A stretch of DNA of 64,000 nt from Zygnema circumcarinatum (GCA_037447605.1 CM074812.1:973741-1037740); one strand, 5' to 3'; shown: positions 23,530 to 35,280, counted from the first letter of the stretch. Notes: generated by a model not told the origin, from the sequence alone. Numbers and translations are program-made.

Positions 23530-23896
23530 TTCAATGGTTGCCAACCATTGGATCACTGGTTCCGAACCAGTCGAATGGTTGTTTCAGTCCTGCGCCACTG
23601 GTTCGCAACCAGTCGAATGGTTGTTTCGGTCCTGAGCCACTGGTTGGCAACCAGTCGAATGGTTGTTTCGGTCCGCAACCACTGGTTGCCAACCAGTCGA
23701 CTGGTTGCCAACCAGTGGCATCCACTGGTTCCAAACCAGTCGAATGGTTGTTTCGGTCCTGAGCCACTGGTTGGCAACCAGTCGAATGGTTGTTTCGGTC
23801 CTGAGCCACTGGTTGGCAACCAGTCGAATGGTTGTTTCGGTCCGCAACCACTGGTTGCCAACCAGTCGACTGGTTTGTCTAATGGTCCGATCTGTG
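23530..23896. repeat. Fold-back palindromic repeat, block V
   Basis: Runs from AATGGTTGCCAACCATTGG to the family end GGTCCGATCTGTG. It contains several near-identical 41-43-bp modules of the form CCACTGGTTGGCAACCAGTC plus GAATGGTTGTTTCGGTCC. Confidence 0.85.
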
Positions 23897-24169
23897 AAAA
23901 CCTGTCCTCATGGAACCCCAAGACGCGTCGCACACGACGGCGAGCCTTTTCATGGAAGCCCTCCCTCAGTTTCTTTGTACTGTACGTCATGTGTACAGTA
24001 CAGTAGCTTACAGTACAGTACTGTACTGTACACTACCGTACATTGCTCGTGTACCGTACGGCAATGTACGATCCCGCACTTGTTAATTCGCCCCTTCCCC
24101 AGTTCCGCCCGGCGGTGCATCACAACCGCTCGACCTGCGGAGTTCAGAGGCACCTTCCGCCCGCCTTCC
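23897..24169. other. Region upstream of PPR-SMR with TGTAC palindromes
   Basis: Holds a perfect 22-bp palindrome at 24009-24030 made of ACAGTACAGT and its reverse complement, and further GTAC-rich repeats to about 24070. It is promoter-proximal to the gene at 24440. Confidence 0.6.
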
Positions 24170-24420
24170 AGACCCGGCCTCCCTCTCCCTCCCTCAATCC
24201 CTCCCCTCTCTCCCTCTCTCTTCCCCTCCCTCCCTTTTCCCTCCCTCTCCCTCTCCCTCCCTCCCTCCCTCCCTCCCATATTCCTCTCCCNNNNNNNNNN
24301 TCCCTCCCTCCCTCCCTCCCTTCCATCTCCTTCGCCGTCCCTCTACCATCCTCCTTTCTCCTCCCACCTCCTCCAGCTCTTCCTTCTTTCTGCTCCTCTC
24401 CGTCCCCTCCATTCGCAGCC
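24170..24420. repeat. Pyrimidine-rich (CCCT)n leader tract with 10-N gap
   Basis: Nearly pure C and T on the plus strand just before the PPR-SMR start codon, interrupted by 10 Ns at 24291-24300, so the true length is unknown. Probably 5' UTR or promoter of the gene. Confidence 0.8.
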
Positions 24421-24439
24421 TGCAAGAAAGGCCCTCAAC

Positions 24440-27400
24440 ATGGCCATGCTGAAGCCTAAGCATGTCTTTCCTTTGTACAAGAGCGCGCGTGCGGTCTTCG
24501 TTTCCGGAGCCTCTCAGAGCAACACGTGGCAGAGTCCACTTGATCAGAGCCAGTCTGCCACCTCTGTCTGCGATGAGTCGAGGACAGACCCTCCGCCTCA
24601 GCTTCAAGACCTTCACTCCAGAGCTCCTCCACTTCCTTCCTCTCAAGCAGTCGCTTTCGATAGGAAGATCTCTCCCCCGCGCCCCTCTACCTCGGCGATG
24701 CTCGGCTCTGCCACTCTCAGCCGCCCCCCTCCCTACATTCCTGTCCCTGAGCAGCTCTTCAAGCAGGGAACAGTCATTCCCACAGCTCGCGGTTCTGCTT
24801 TTCTTCCTGAATTCGCAAGGCAGCTGCATTCAGGAAGCGAGGGAGCAAAGCAGGTGGTGGAGAGTCTGCTCCCCGGAAGAGAAGGCATGGCTTCTCTGCA
24901 TGGCAGCATTATTTCAGGTGCAGCTGGAAGGAATGCAGTGAAGGAATTTGTGAGTTCAAGCGCCGGTTCCAGCCCAGCAGACCCCTCAAGCAGGTTCCGT
25001 ATCTCTCAAACTCGACAAGCTTCCGCTGTTCGTGTACAGCTTGGAAATGTAGAGAAGTGGGGCCAGTCTGCTCCTGCTACTCCCATTCCAAACATTCCAA
25101 GTGTCCCCAATGTTTCAAACTTGCCCAATGTTTCGACTTCTAACGTTTCTGCAGCTATTTCAAGTGCAAGTGCTCCCCTCCCTCCTTACACTGTAGTGCC
25201 CTCATCGTCTTCTTTGAACCTCTCTGGTTTGCCATCCACTAGCTCAACTATTGTGAGTGTTTCAAAAGACGGGATAGCGTCGTCTTTGGTTGATTCACCT
25301 CCAGCTTTGAAGGAGGACGCTTCAATCAATGTTCAAACTTCCGATGTGAAGAGTGCTTCCTTGGGGTCCTCAGTTTCAACATCTACCAGCAGTGCGGAGC
25401 TTATAGCTGGGTCAAATGCTTTTTCCCGATTAGGCCAAGAACATGCCTTACCAGCAAATAGCACAACGAGCAAGTCAAACCTATCTGCGGATGCACCTGC
25501 ATGGACCCCTCCAACCGCAGGTCCCGTGCTTAGTGCTCAAAATGGCCATGCTAACCTGATACAGGGGACACAGTTCTGTGAGGATGACTCTAGTAAAGGG
25601 GTTTTAGGTCCAGAACCTGCAATTTTATCGCTAGATAGTGGTACGCTCCAATCGAAAGGAAGGTGCACAACTCGGCAGTCTCCTAAATCAAAGCCTATTG
25701 TTTCAGCTAGCATGGGGGTGGCTCGGAGGCGTAGCAAAGAACGGACAATAGATTGCGAGACTGGCTCAGGAAGTGCCTCTCTATCTTCAAAAATGCTCTT
25801 CAACTCAGCGGGGCATATTGAGCAGAACGAGGAGAACAGTACAGGCGGGATGGGTGGAGCAGCTGCACGTATCTACAGTGGCAGGAATGGGAAACGTGGG
25901 AAGCCGCAAGCCATCCAATCTCACCCGTTTCACGCAAAACGAATGCCTAGCCATGCCATGGTAGTACGTGATATCTGTCAAATTCTAAAGAGGGACTTAC
26001 AGACACGTGCATTTGTGCCGAGTTCTTCCGAGGGCATCCTTGAACATAATGACCTTTTTTCAGCTTTAGAAGAATGGAAGGGCATTATTACTGCGTATCA
26101 CGTCTGTGATGTCCTGAAGCAGGTCACTGACCCCAATGTTGCCATGGCTTTCTTCAACTGGGCTTGTGAACAACCCCATTTCAGAGCTGATGTTTATGTA
26201 TACACCACAATGATTGGAGTCATGGGGCGTGCGAAAAACTTAGATGCTGTTGGACAATTGCTGGAAGAAATGAAGGAAAAAGGATGCCAGCCGAATGTGG
26301 TAACATATAACCGGGCAATGCACGCGTATGGTCGCGCCAACATGATGAAAGAAGCGCTAGAACTGAAGAAGCAGATGGAAGAAGAGGGGTTGTTTCCGGA
26401 CTCCGTCACACACAGGTATTGTTCATATGCCCTAGTCAGAGGTTGGCTTGTAAAGAGCAGACTTCATTCCAAAAGGGGAAAACACCTTAGCTTGCTATAA
26501 AGTCATTGCAGTCGTGGCACTGTTCTTCATCGTTCCAAATGTTAGGGATTCTGGCTGGCTGGTTAGGTCGCACTTCTGAACTGAATTTGAATTTGTTGGG
26601 AGACAGCTGCAGAGAGGTTTAGGATTTCACCTTTCTGCCACGCTTCCTAACAAACTTGAAAGTGAGACTTGTTGAAGGAATGTTGAAGTTGTAACAATCT
26701 TCTGTGGAATTACCATTTAGTCCAATCACTCAGCATTGACGCAAAGCGACGAAGTGCTCTGCTGAAAGTCGAATGAATGGAACAACAAGTTCTGAGTTTA
26801 CTGGTAGGCGCATCAGCAGGGCATGTCAGATTTTAAAATTATAAGTACTACTGAAGAAAAAAGTTCTGTCAATTTGATACGAAATCGTATACTGAAGAGC
26901 AATCTTCCGTTCGATCTGACGTGCCCTAATGGAGTACATGCATCTTCATATGGAAATGGAAATTACTGAGCAGGAAACTAGCAACTTTTTTGATTAGTGC
27001 AGAGTAGCAGGGTGATATCAGGCGATCAAAACCTGACTTCTGGTCTTCATTTTTTTGTTTTTGTGTGCAGCACCCTCATCGACATTTTCAGTAAAGCGGG
27101 GATGCATGGCAGAGTCGTAGAGATTTATGAAGACTTGAAGGCAACAGGATTCACAGCTGATAATGTTGTGCTGACGATGCTTATGAACTCATATGGTCGA
27201 TTGGGATATTGGATGAAAGCAATGAATATCTTTGAGGAACTCTCAACCAATGGAAATGTTCCTGGTATGATTTCTTGGAACACTATCATCGACATTTTTG
27301 GAAAAGCTGGAAAGCCCAACATGGCTCTTAAGGCATTCCATGATATGATCAACGCAGGATTGAAACCTGACGTGCTCACCTACAGCACTATCATTGACAT

Positions 27401-28370
27401 CTGCGGGAAGTGTGGACAGTATTCGCAAGCAGAGGAGCTCTTTGAGAAAATGGTGGAGGAAGGGCACATTCCTGATAACATTGCCTGGAATACTCTCGTG
27501 CAAATGTGGGGGAAAGCAGGTCATCCAAAGCGTGCTGCAAGCTGGTTTAGGAAGATGCTGCAGGCAGGAATTCATCCCACAGTTCCCTCCTTCAACACTC
27601 TCATCCACTCCTTTCTGAGAGGTGGTCTCTTCGACGAGGCAAGGCTGGTATTCAATCTCATGCAAAAAAGGGGCTTCCAGCCAAGCCTGAATACGTACAC
27701 ACTCCTACTGACTGAATGCACCACCTCCTCAGATGCCTATGTAGTGAACATGCTCGTCGATCTTCTGCAGTTGAGTGGTCATCCCGTGCATGGCATGCTG
27801 AAGGCGCTGCTGCAGGAGCCGGGAGGAGATGAGGAGATGCTCTGGGAGGAAGTGAACGGATATTGGGAAAAAATTCAGTGTGAAGAGAGCGAAGCTCGAC
27901 GAGCTTTTTCAGACTCTGTAATCTCCTTTTTGACTAAGTATGGCTTCCATGCCCGGGCGGGCCGTGTGTGGGAGGAGGCCCGGCAGAGGAGTGTGTGGCC
28001 TAATGCTAGGTTGGACCAGGTACAGAGTAATCCAAGAATGTGGCATCTCGACCTTCACGCAATGTCGAGCAGCACTGCAGTTGTAGCCGTATGTACGGAA
28101 TTGAACGCTCTGCGGAGCCAAGCTCTCCACCCAGGAACAAATCCTTTTCCGAAGGTTCTGCAGATAATCACTGGGAGGGGAAACCGCAGTAGGGTGAAGG
28201 GTCTCTCCATGCTCAAATCTGAAGTGCTCGACTTTCTTTCTCTGATGAAGTCTCCTTTTGGGGAGGATTCTATGAACCCGGGAAAGCTTCGAGCTCCGGG
28301 AGAGGCCGCACGTGATTGGCTGTTGAGTGAGGAGACTGGGCACCGGCTGCGCTTGCAAGATGGAGTGTAG
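24440..28370 (+). CDS. PPR-SMR protein (pentatricopeptide repeats plus C-terminal SMR)
   Basis: Two exons, 24440-26415 and 27071-28370, joined in frame at a GT-AG intron of 655 bp (VTH|S), giving 1091 residues. Residues 1 to about 490 are Ser/Pro/Ala-rich, likely an organelle transit peptide plus a disordered region. Conserved sequence starts near HPFHAKRMPSHAMVVRDIC. PPR motifs follow from about residue 583 (VYTTMIGVMGRAKNLDAV, VTYNRAMHAYGRANMMKEA, ISWNTIIDIFGKAGKPNMA, VLTYSTIIDICGKCGQYSQA and others, about eight to nine). A C-terminal SMR domain lies at about 982-1070 with LDLH and ITGRGNRSR motifs. The layout and wording resemble the Arabidopsis At1g18900/At1g74750 group, from memory. PPR arrays bind RNA in plastids or mitochondria; SMR domains can nick or bind nucleic acid. 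The ATG in AACATGGCC was chosen because the open frame further upstream runs into repeats and the gap. Confidence 0.92.
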
Positions 28371-29222
28371 GAGGGTTAGAAGCGCAGCTCTGGAGCTGTT
28401 CGGCTGTGCTTTCAAGCCACTGTATTTCTGTATGTAGAACGACGCATTTTTTCCTCAAAAAAGTCCTTCTGGAAACGATCCTGGGTTAGCCATAGTTTTC
28501 TGTTTGGTGAAATGTAAGCACATGTCAAAGTCATTGTTCACCACGAATGTAGGGTTCTCAACATGAAAGCATTTATGTAGTGTTGATCATTATGAGCCCT
28601 AATGAAGCTCGTGGTTTTCCCTTAACGGGCCATTGGAATTATTAGGGTTTGGGAATCTGACAGAGGTTTTCGAATCGCTCTCATTGCCAAGACCTCGCTA
28701 TTGTTGTTGAACATCGTTTTGGGCCCTTCAATTTGTTCATGAGATTAGCCAAGTTGCTGTTGGAGTTGCTTCAGACTTCTTGTATACAAACTTGAAAGTA
28801 AGGTCTAAAGGTTGTGCAAGGGCTTTCATTATTAGGGTTCCCAATGGCTCGCTGGACATTTTTAGGTTCCTAGATCTGCCAGTTTTCAGAAAAACAGCCG
28901 GCAACAAAGAACTGTGCTTGACGCGAAATAATTACTGAATACCCACCCACATGGAAAGGTTGCGAAACCTGCAATTTCAGTACATGTTGATTATTTTTCA
29001 ACAGAACGAAAAGGAATGCCTGCAATTGAATGATCGAAATACCTCAATCTTTGGTTCCAACTTTCTGTCCCTTTCCCTTCAGCAGTCGACACCCAGATGG
29101 CTGCCAATTGTTGGGCCCAATCCCTCCCCGACCGCCGCCCCCTACTTGCCCTCTCCTCCGAATGCAACCCGGTTCCGATCTCACTGTCGTCCAAGATATG
29201 CAGACAGCTTAAAAAATCCTAT
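28371..29222. other. PPR-SMR 3' flank, no gene seen
   Basis: AT-rich 3' UTR and intergenic DNA; no further coding evidence. Confidence 0.4.
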
Positions 29223-29262
29223 AACCCTAAACCTTTAAAACCCTAAAACCCTAAGCCTAAAA
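29223..29262. repeat. Interstitial CCCTAAA-like cluster
   Basis: Four imperfect units (AACCCTAAACC, AAACCCTAAAA, CCCTAAG and similar). It may be a telo-box cluster of a promoter or a relic of telomere-like DNA; no gene is recognised beside it. Confidence 0.6.
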
Positions 29263-29554
29263 ACTGTTTTTTGCTGAAATGCTTTCATCTTCATAATCCC
29301 TTTCGGAGTAAGCACATACCTCCTTTCTCCTCCTCTGCAACTGCAATATGCAAAAGTCCGCCCTGCGCCTGCAGGCTGAAGTTGTTTCAAGTAATTAAAA
29401 CCTGTTACAGGTGGCCGCTTCCAAGAAGAGGCAGCAAGTATTGCACTGCATATCACCTCGTTCCTTGATGCAACAACCATGGACCAAATAAACAAAGTGG
29501 TTTCTTTTGCACAAAGCAACCATCCCACCAAGATCACAAACTCGCCAGAAGGTA

Positions 29555-29870
29555 TGCCAACCATTGAATGGCAATCAATGGCTGCATCCAACCGTTGCCG
29601 TCCACTGGTTGGCCAACGGTCGATCCCATCCCCTGCTCCTCCTCCTCCCTGTGATGGAAGCCATAATGAAGCAACGACACTAAAAAGCCACATCACATCA
29701 TCACATCCCCTTCCCAGGAGGTCTTGGAAAGTCCTTGGAATTCAAGGGCCGGCGGCAATGGTTGGCAAATATCGAAAACCATTGCCAATGGTTGCAACCA
29801 TTGAATTCCAAGTTTGCCAACCATTGCGACGGGACCGAAACAACCATTGCCACTGGAGGCGTCCGATGTC
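29555..29870. repeat. Diverged fold-back palindromic repeat, block VI
   Basis: Weak version of the family: CCAACCATTGAATGGCAATC, CCACTGGTTGGCCAACGG, ACCATTGCCAATGGTTGC and GGGACCGAAACAACCATTGC. Clear ends are not visible. Confidence 0.6.
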
Positions 29871-30169
29871 GTCCCTCGAAAGGAGAAAAGAAAAAGACAA
29901 AAAGATCAATATGTGACACTCGGAAGTTCCGGTGTCGCACCCACACTTTTCCATTTTTGGGAAATGGTCAAACATCAACATCGATGGTGTGACCAATGTT
30001 TGACATTGTCGATATCTCGATATATCGATCCGTACAACGGGATGTTTTTGATTGACCTTCGTAACACCTTCGTAAGAAGCTTCCACGAAATTTCCCTACG
30101 AAAACGAAACTTCTCCAGGCGCTAGAAAAAGCGCGAGCTCGCTGCCTTCGTGACGAGGAAGGAAAATCC

Positions 30170-30268
30170 CCCCCTCTCCTCTGTCCCTCCCTATCTCCCT
30201 CCCTGCCTCTCTCCCTCCCGTCCTCCCTCCCTTCCTCCCTCCCTTCCTCCCTTCCTCCTCACTCCGCC
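30170..30268. repeat. Pyrimidine-rich (CCCT)n tract before start codon
   Basis: C/T-only stretch right before the ATG at 30272, as also seen upstream of 24440 and 35420; probably leader or core promoter. Confidence 0.7.
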
Positions 30269-30271
30269 GCC

Positions 30272-32251
30272 ATGCGTATCGCCGTGATCGGAGGCACCGG
30301 CAATGTGGGCGGTCGCCTCGCGCGCCGCCTCTGCCTCGCCGGACACGAGGTCCTGCTCGCCTCCCGCCAACCGTCGGACCCCAAGGTGGGAGAGAGGCTT
30401 CAACAGAGTCAGTTATGGAGAGAAATTTGTGGAACTTGTGGAAACGGAGAGGAAACAGTAAATGGAAGGTCAACATAAGGTCTCGTCCTCTAATTTGGAA
30501 GCTCAATTTGAAGGTGAACTTTTGAATTGAGGCTTGCTGATAGGCAGGTTTGGTGGGGAGGTAGGGCAGACGGTAGCTGCGGTTGAAGCGGTGCAGGAGG
30601 GCGCGGCAGGGAAGGCCTCCGCGGGCGAATTTGAGGCGGCGGGGGGATGCGAGGCGATAATTATCGCCACTCCGGGCCAGTTCACGCCCGAGGCCTGGAA
30701 AGGGGTGAGGATGGGTTGGTGACTATGATTTTCCCTGTTTATTTTGTTTCGTTGTTTCGACTGCAAGTCACATTTCGCTGAGATTAGCATGCAGGATACT
30801 GTTGATCGTAAGTGACACCTTTTTTGTGGTAGTGGGTTGAATGGACTATTGTGTTGTCTGTGCTGGAATGATAGGTTTTTTATTTTTGAGTGGGTATGGT
30901 GAGTTCTAATTTCATGTGCAAGGGGAACGATGCTTCTTAAAAGGCATTCAAATTTTGCTCTAAATGTGATGCATTGATCAGTTTCAATTTGCTCATGATT
31001 TTTAAAGCCTACAAATTTACTTTCCACCTGGCAATGTTATATATTGGTACTTGTCTGTCTGTTATGGAAAATTCTGGTTGCCATTATTATTAGCAATAAG
31101 AATTGGTTTAATCGCTCCTTTGAGGAGGTCTTTTGTTGGTGAAGGAGCCTTAGATTGCTATGTCCATTTCAGGTGGTGGAGCCCTTTGCCGAGTATGCTG
31201 GAGTGGTTCTGGATGCTTCCAACCCTCTCACTGCATGGCCGGCCCTTGACATCGCAGTGGACCAGAACACGACAAGCGCCACTGAAGACCTTCAGAAGGT
31301 GCTGCCATCCACCTCAATCTGCTTACTTTTGTCGAAAAGCATTGGAGTTTGCAGCTTGGTTTTCACACAGAGTTGCTGATACGGTGAAATTCTTAGTTTT
31401 GATGAGTTTTACCGCTTGTTCGAATGGGGAATGAAAGGCGTTGTTTTGGACTCGGAGCGCGTTTCTGCTATTGCGTAGAATACAGTGCCGGAATGTTGAA
31501 AGAATGGTTTGCTTGTTTTGGGTTCTTTGGAAGCTATATGCTCAATGGCAACTGGTAAACGAATTTCAAAGAGAAAAAAAGGTTTTGGGATTCTTGTAAG
31601 GTTCCTTGATTGAGTTCTCAACTTCGAGATCTGAACCCAATTCTCAATCCGCACGCTGTGGGAGGCTCTCTCTCTCTCTCACAGGTCCTCCCCAACGCGA
31701 AAGTTTACAAGGCTTTCAACACAGTCGGAGCTGAGCTAATGAGCAAACCCACCATCAATGAGAAGCCCATTTCAATGCTTTTCGCTGGTCCCGATGACGC
31801 TTCTGGAAAGGAACTTGCAACCAAGGTGGGCTTCTCTCTCTATGCAAAAACGGCCTCTGGTATGCAGTAATGTAATATGAATTCAATGTTATATAATATG
31901 ATTTAATTGATCATAACGTGTCATACGCATGGGTGGGTAGCAATGGAAAAAACTATGCTCTATTGATTTTTTTCTCAAGGGGGTTTTAAGATTCTGAGTC
32001 TTCTAATTCATAACTAATTGGAGAGAAAACGTCTCAAATTCAGTTTTATTTAACCTTTTGTTAATACAAACAGGTTGGTGCTGTGACGTTTTGCGTAACA
32101 GGTGATTTCAGCTGTGGGATATGAGCCGATCTATGTGGGCCCTGCTCGGTATGCGCGGAATCTGGAGTCCATTGCGGAGCTTTGGATCCACCTGGCGATC
32201 AAAGGAGGGTGGAAACGCGATGGCTTTGCTTTTGACATTCTGAGAGAATAG
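30272..32251 (+). CDS. F420-dependent NADP oxidoreductase-family protein (copy 1)
   Basis: Five exons, 30272-30385, 30570-30704, 31173-31298, 31685-31825 and 32102-32251, all phase 0 with GT-AG introns, coding for 221 residues. The N-terminus MRIAVIGGTGNVGG is a Rossmann NADP-binding loop, and LLASRQP follows at the end of the second strand, where SR commonly contacts the NADP phosphate. IIIATPGQ, VVLDASNPLT and KAFNTVGAELM are the further family blocks. The family name comes from archaeal and bacterial enzymes; plants are not known to use F420, so substrate and role are unknown here. No transit peptide is evident, so it is likely cytosolic. The acceptor of exon 2 (GGGCAG|ACG) was chosen because copy 2 keeps it; an alternative AG three codons upstream exists. 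A partial duplicate lies at 35420-61593. Confidence 0.88.
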
Positions 32252-32406
32252 GGCCTTCTAGAGGGGGAGTGAGGGAGATAGAGCTTTCTCGTAAACTATG
32301 AAGGTTGATTCTGACTAGGCTTCGAAGAATTTCAGCGTTGTAGAAAGTAGTAGTACTGCTGTGGGGAGAAAGGGAGTGAAGTGTGATATGGGGCATGGAG
32401 AGGGGC

Positions 32407-32449
<43 letters not shown>

Positions 32450-33655
32450 ATGGAGAGAGAACGTGAGAGAGTTATAACTCCCTCGCCTCCCTCTCCTATT
32501 GCTTTGTAAGCTAAATGTAATATAGGTGACTTGGTGTGTTGTTTGTAGATAACAGGATGCAGGTAGCCGAAAAGATGAATGTCCCCAAAAATGGTTTAAT
32601 AGTTTTTCAAAAATCGCAGTCGTTGGCTTTTTAGTATTGACTTCGCTTGAAATGTTTGAAGCTTCATATGCTACGAGGAGAGAACGATAAGATCTACGAC
32701 TTCTTTCAGTGAATAAACGTTACAGAGATTAATTATTGTTTACAGTAGCGGAAAATAGTTAGTTAAAAATCTGAGCTTTGCTCCTAAACTTTTAGTCGAG
32801 CATCTTCCAATCAGTATTGTCCATATTCAAAGCTTTTTTCTGTAGTCATCACGGACCCTACGAACCAGAGGCTTCCTTTTGAGTAGCAATGACAGCGGAG
32901 TTAACACTCCATGCCACGCAGGAATTGATTGATTGAAATGGCGAAGCTTCCAATTTTTTAAACGCAAGGACTCACTTCTGAGCTTGACAGCTCTAAAGTT
33001 GCATGTGGGCGACGTCTCTGCAGATCATGTGATAAATGGCAGCGTGTAGTCTGCTTCGAACCTTCGAAGCTTGCTCTTCCTTATAACACTTCCAACTCTC
33101 AATGGGAATCTCGCAGACAACCCTTCATCAATTTGTGAAGTTCGTGAGGAAGGTTAAAAGACTGAAAGGATTTTCCGAACGTCACATTCCATGACGTTCT
33201 GGTTGAGTTTAAAGATTGACAGGAAAACTCAACTTACAAACTAGATGGTACTGGCAATTCCATCGTTTGGAAAATAATAAAATAACTACCAGTAAGTTCC
33301 CTCTGTTCGTTTTCAGTACTTTTTTTTGCAGTTTCTGCAAATCTGGATCAAAATTGTCGCAATCTCTGCAGGCGTGGAGAGAAGAAGCAGAACGAAGATG
33401 CAGTGCGGACTTACGAGTGCTCACGAGTAGAGCACGAGGTACTGCTATGTAACCTTGTCGACAGTACACTTGCTGTTCCCAAATCTCCCGCGCCTGAACA
33501 CTCCCTTACTCACCCCCCTCCCCTCCTCAAAACCGACCCCAAATTTTAGGGGTGGATGAGCAGGTGGGAAACAAGTTCAGGCCAGCACTACCTCCAGTTC
33601 AGAGCCCCATTTCCAAGAAAAAATACTTCAAGTTTCTCTGCTGAACCCTTATAAC
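32252..33655. other. 3' part of the duplicated segment, copy 1
   Basis: Matches 61594 to about 62885 along its length, including a (TG)n(AG)n microsatellite. No intact gene here; the equivalent of the 97-codon frame at 62140-62433 is broken by stops or shifts. Confidence 0.6.
32407..32449. repeat. (TG)n(AG)n microsatellite
   Basis: About ten TG units followed by about ten AG units; the copy at about 61748 is shorter, so the tract length differs between duplicates. Confidence 0.95.
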
Positions 33656-33781
33656 CTAACCACAAATTTTATACATAATTTCTCATTACAATATGACCTA
33701 TCGTATCGGTGATATTTCGATACATCGTTCTGTCACAGCGGGAAGCTATTAGCACTAACTTTGAAGCCTCGACAAAACTTT

Positions 33782-34210
33782 CACAGATCGGACCATTAGA
33801 CAAACCAGTCGACTGGTTGGCAACCAGTGCTTGCGGACCGAAACAACCATTCGACTGGTTGCCAACCAGTGGCTCAGGACCGAAACAACCATTCGACTGG
33901 TTTGAAACCAGTGGATGCCACTGGTTGGCAACCATTCGACTGGTTTCCAACCAGTGCCGCCGGATCGAAACAACCATTCGACTGGTTGCCAACCAGTGCC
34001 GCCAGATCGAAACAACCATTCGACTGGTTGCCAACCAGTGGCATCCACTGGTTCCAAACCAGTCGACTGGTTGCCAACCAGTGGCATCCACTGGTTCCAA
34101 ACCAGTCGAATGGATGCCAACACTGGTTGGCAACCAGTCGAATGGTTGTTTCGGTCCGCAACCACTGGTTGCCAACCAGTCGACTGGTTTGTCTAATGGT
34201 CCGATCTGTG
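33782..34210. mobile_element. Fold-back element E1 (429 bp) with 8-bp target duplication
   Basis: Begins CACAGATCGGACCATTAGAC and ends with its reverse complement GTCTAATGGTCCGATCTGTG. The inverted ends extend about 85 bases with a few mismatches. Flanked by AAAACTTT at 33774-33781 and 34211-34218. The interior is wholly modules of the CCAGTCGACTGG and CCAGTGGCATCCACTGG kind. No protein is encoded. Confidence 0.85.
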
Positions 34211-34219
34211 AAAACTTTC

Positions 34220-35280
34220 CACAGTTCGGACCAGTGGATCGGCAACCATTGGACAACCATTGGATGGCAATGGTTGGACGTCTACTGGTTGGCAACCAGT
34301 CGAATGGTTGTTTCGGTCCGCAACCACTGGTTGGCAACCAGTCGAATGGTTGTTTCGGTCCGCAACCACTGGTTGGCAACCAGTCGACTGGTTTGGAACC
34401 AGTGGATGCCACTGGTTGGCAACCAGTCAACTGGTTTGGAACCAGTGGATGCCACTGGTTGGCAACCAGTCGACTGGTTTGGAACCAGTGGATGCCACTG
34501 GTTGGCAACCAGTCGAATGGTTGTTTCGATCTGGCTGCACTGGTTGGCAACCAGTCGAATGGTTATATCCATTAAATCAAATGGTTGGCAACCATTAAAT
34601 CACTGGTGTAGCGAACTGAGCGCTTCACATTTACCAAAATACTGTCGGCGTTTGAAGAAAACTATTACGGTTGACGTGCGGAATCTCGATGATACAATCA
34701 TACGACTCGGCTGTACGAATCCGTACGCATCTGTACGCATCAGGCTTGTTACACTAGTTGTCAACGGTTGGCAACCCACCAAAAAACACATACGACCCAT
34801 TTTTGCAATTTTTTTTAATTTCAGAAATTCAATGGTTGCCAACCATTGGATCACTGGTTAGAACCCGGTCAGGGCAGTTTGTTTCAGTCTGCGCCGGTTT
34901 CCCAAACCCGGTCGAATGGTTGTTTGATCCGTGGCACTGGTTGTAACCCGGTCGAATGAATTTGTTTCGATCGGCTGACGCGGTTGGCCAACCAGTCGAC
35001 TGGTTTGGAACGATGGATGCCAGCGGTTGTGGCTCGGCGGTTTTAAGAACGATGGAGTCTGTGGTTGGCAACGGTCGAGATGGTTGTTTACTAGAATCGT
35101 GACACTGGTTGGCAGCAGGTCGGTTTTGGAACCGATGGATGCCAGCAGTTGGCCAACCCGATCAATGATTTGGAACCGATTGGATACCTTTGGTTGGCAA
35201 GCGATTCGAATGGACCTGATTCGGTCGCAACCCAGCGGTTGCCAACCGGATCGGCGGTTTGTCTAATGGTCCGGATCGTG
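34220..35280. mobile_element. Fold-back element L (1061 bp), next to E1
   Basis: Begins CACAGTTCGGACCAGTGG and ends TAATGGTCCGGATCGTG, flanked by AAACTTTC (34212-34219 and 35281-35288), so it uses the same target site as E1. Left arm 34220-34605 is regular palindromic modules. The spacer 34606-34827 matches 21690-21755 and 22470-23530 (without the hAT insert). The right arm 34828-35280 is a noisy version of block V. Confidence 0.8.

Noticed and set aside
21378-24000. Many overlapping 60-240-codon frames with repeats such as RLVANQW and DWLPTSG
   Set aside because: They come from the regular 40-43-bp fold-back modules open in several frames on both strands; no start context or domain.
23663-24439. 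PPR-SMR start further upstream in the same frame
   Set aside because: That part of the frame runs through fold-back repeat, a pyrimidine tract and a 10-N gap; the ATG at 24440 begins plausible protein.
33669-34861. Open frames of 288-344 codons across elements E1 and L
   Set aside because: Same fold-back module translations on both strands; they cross element ends and target duplications.
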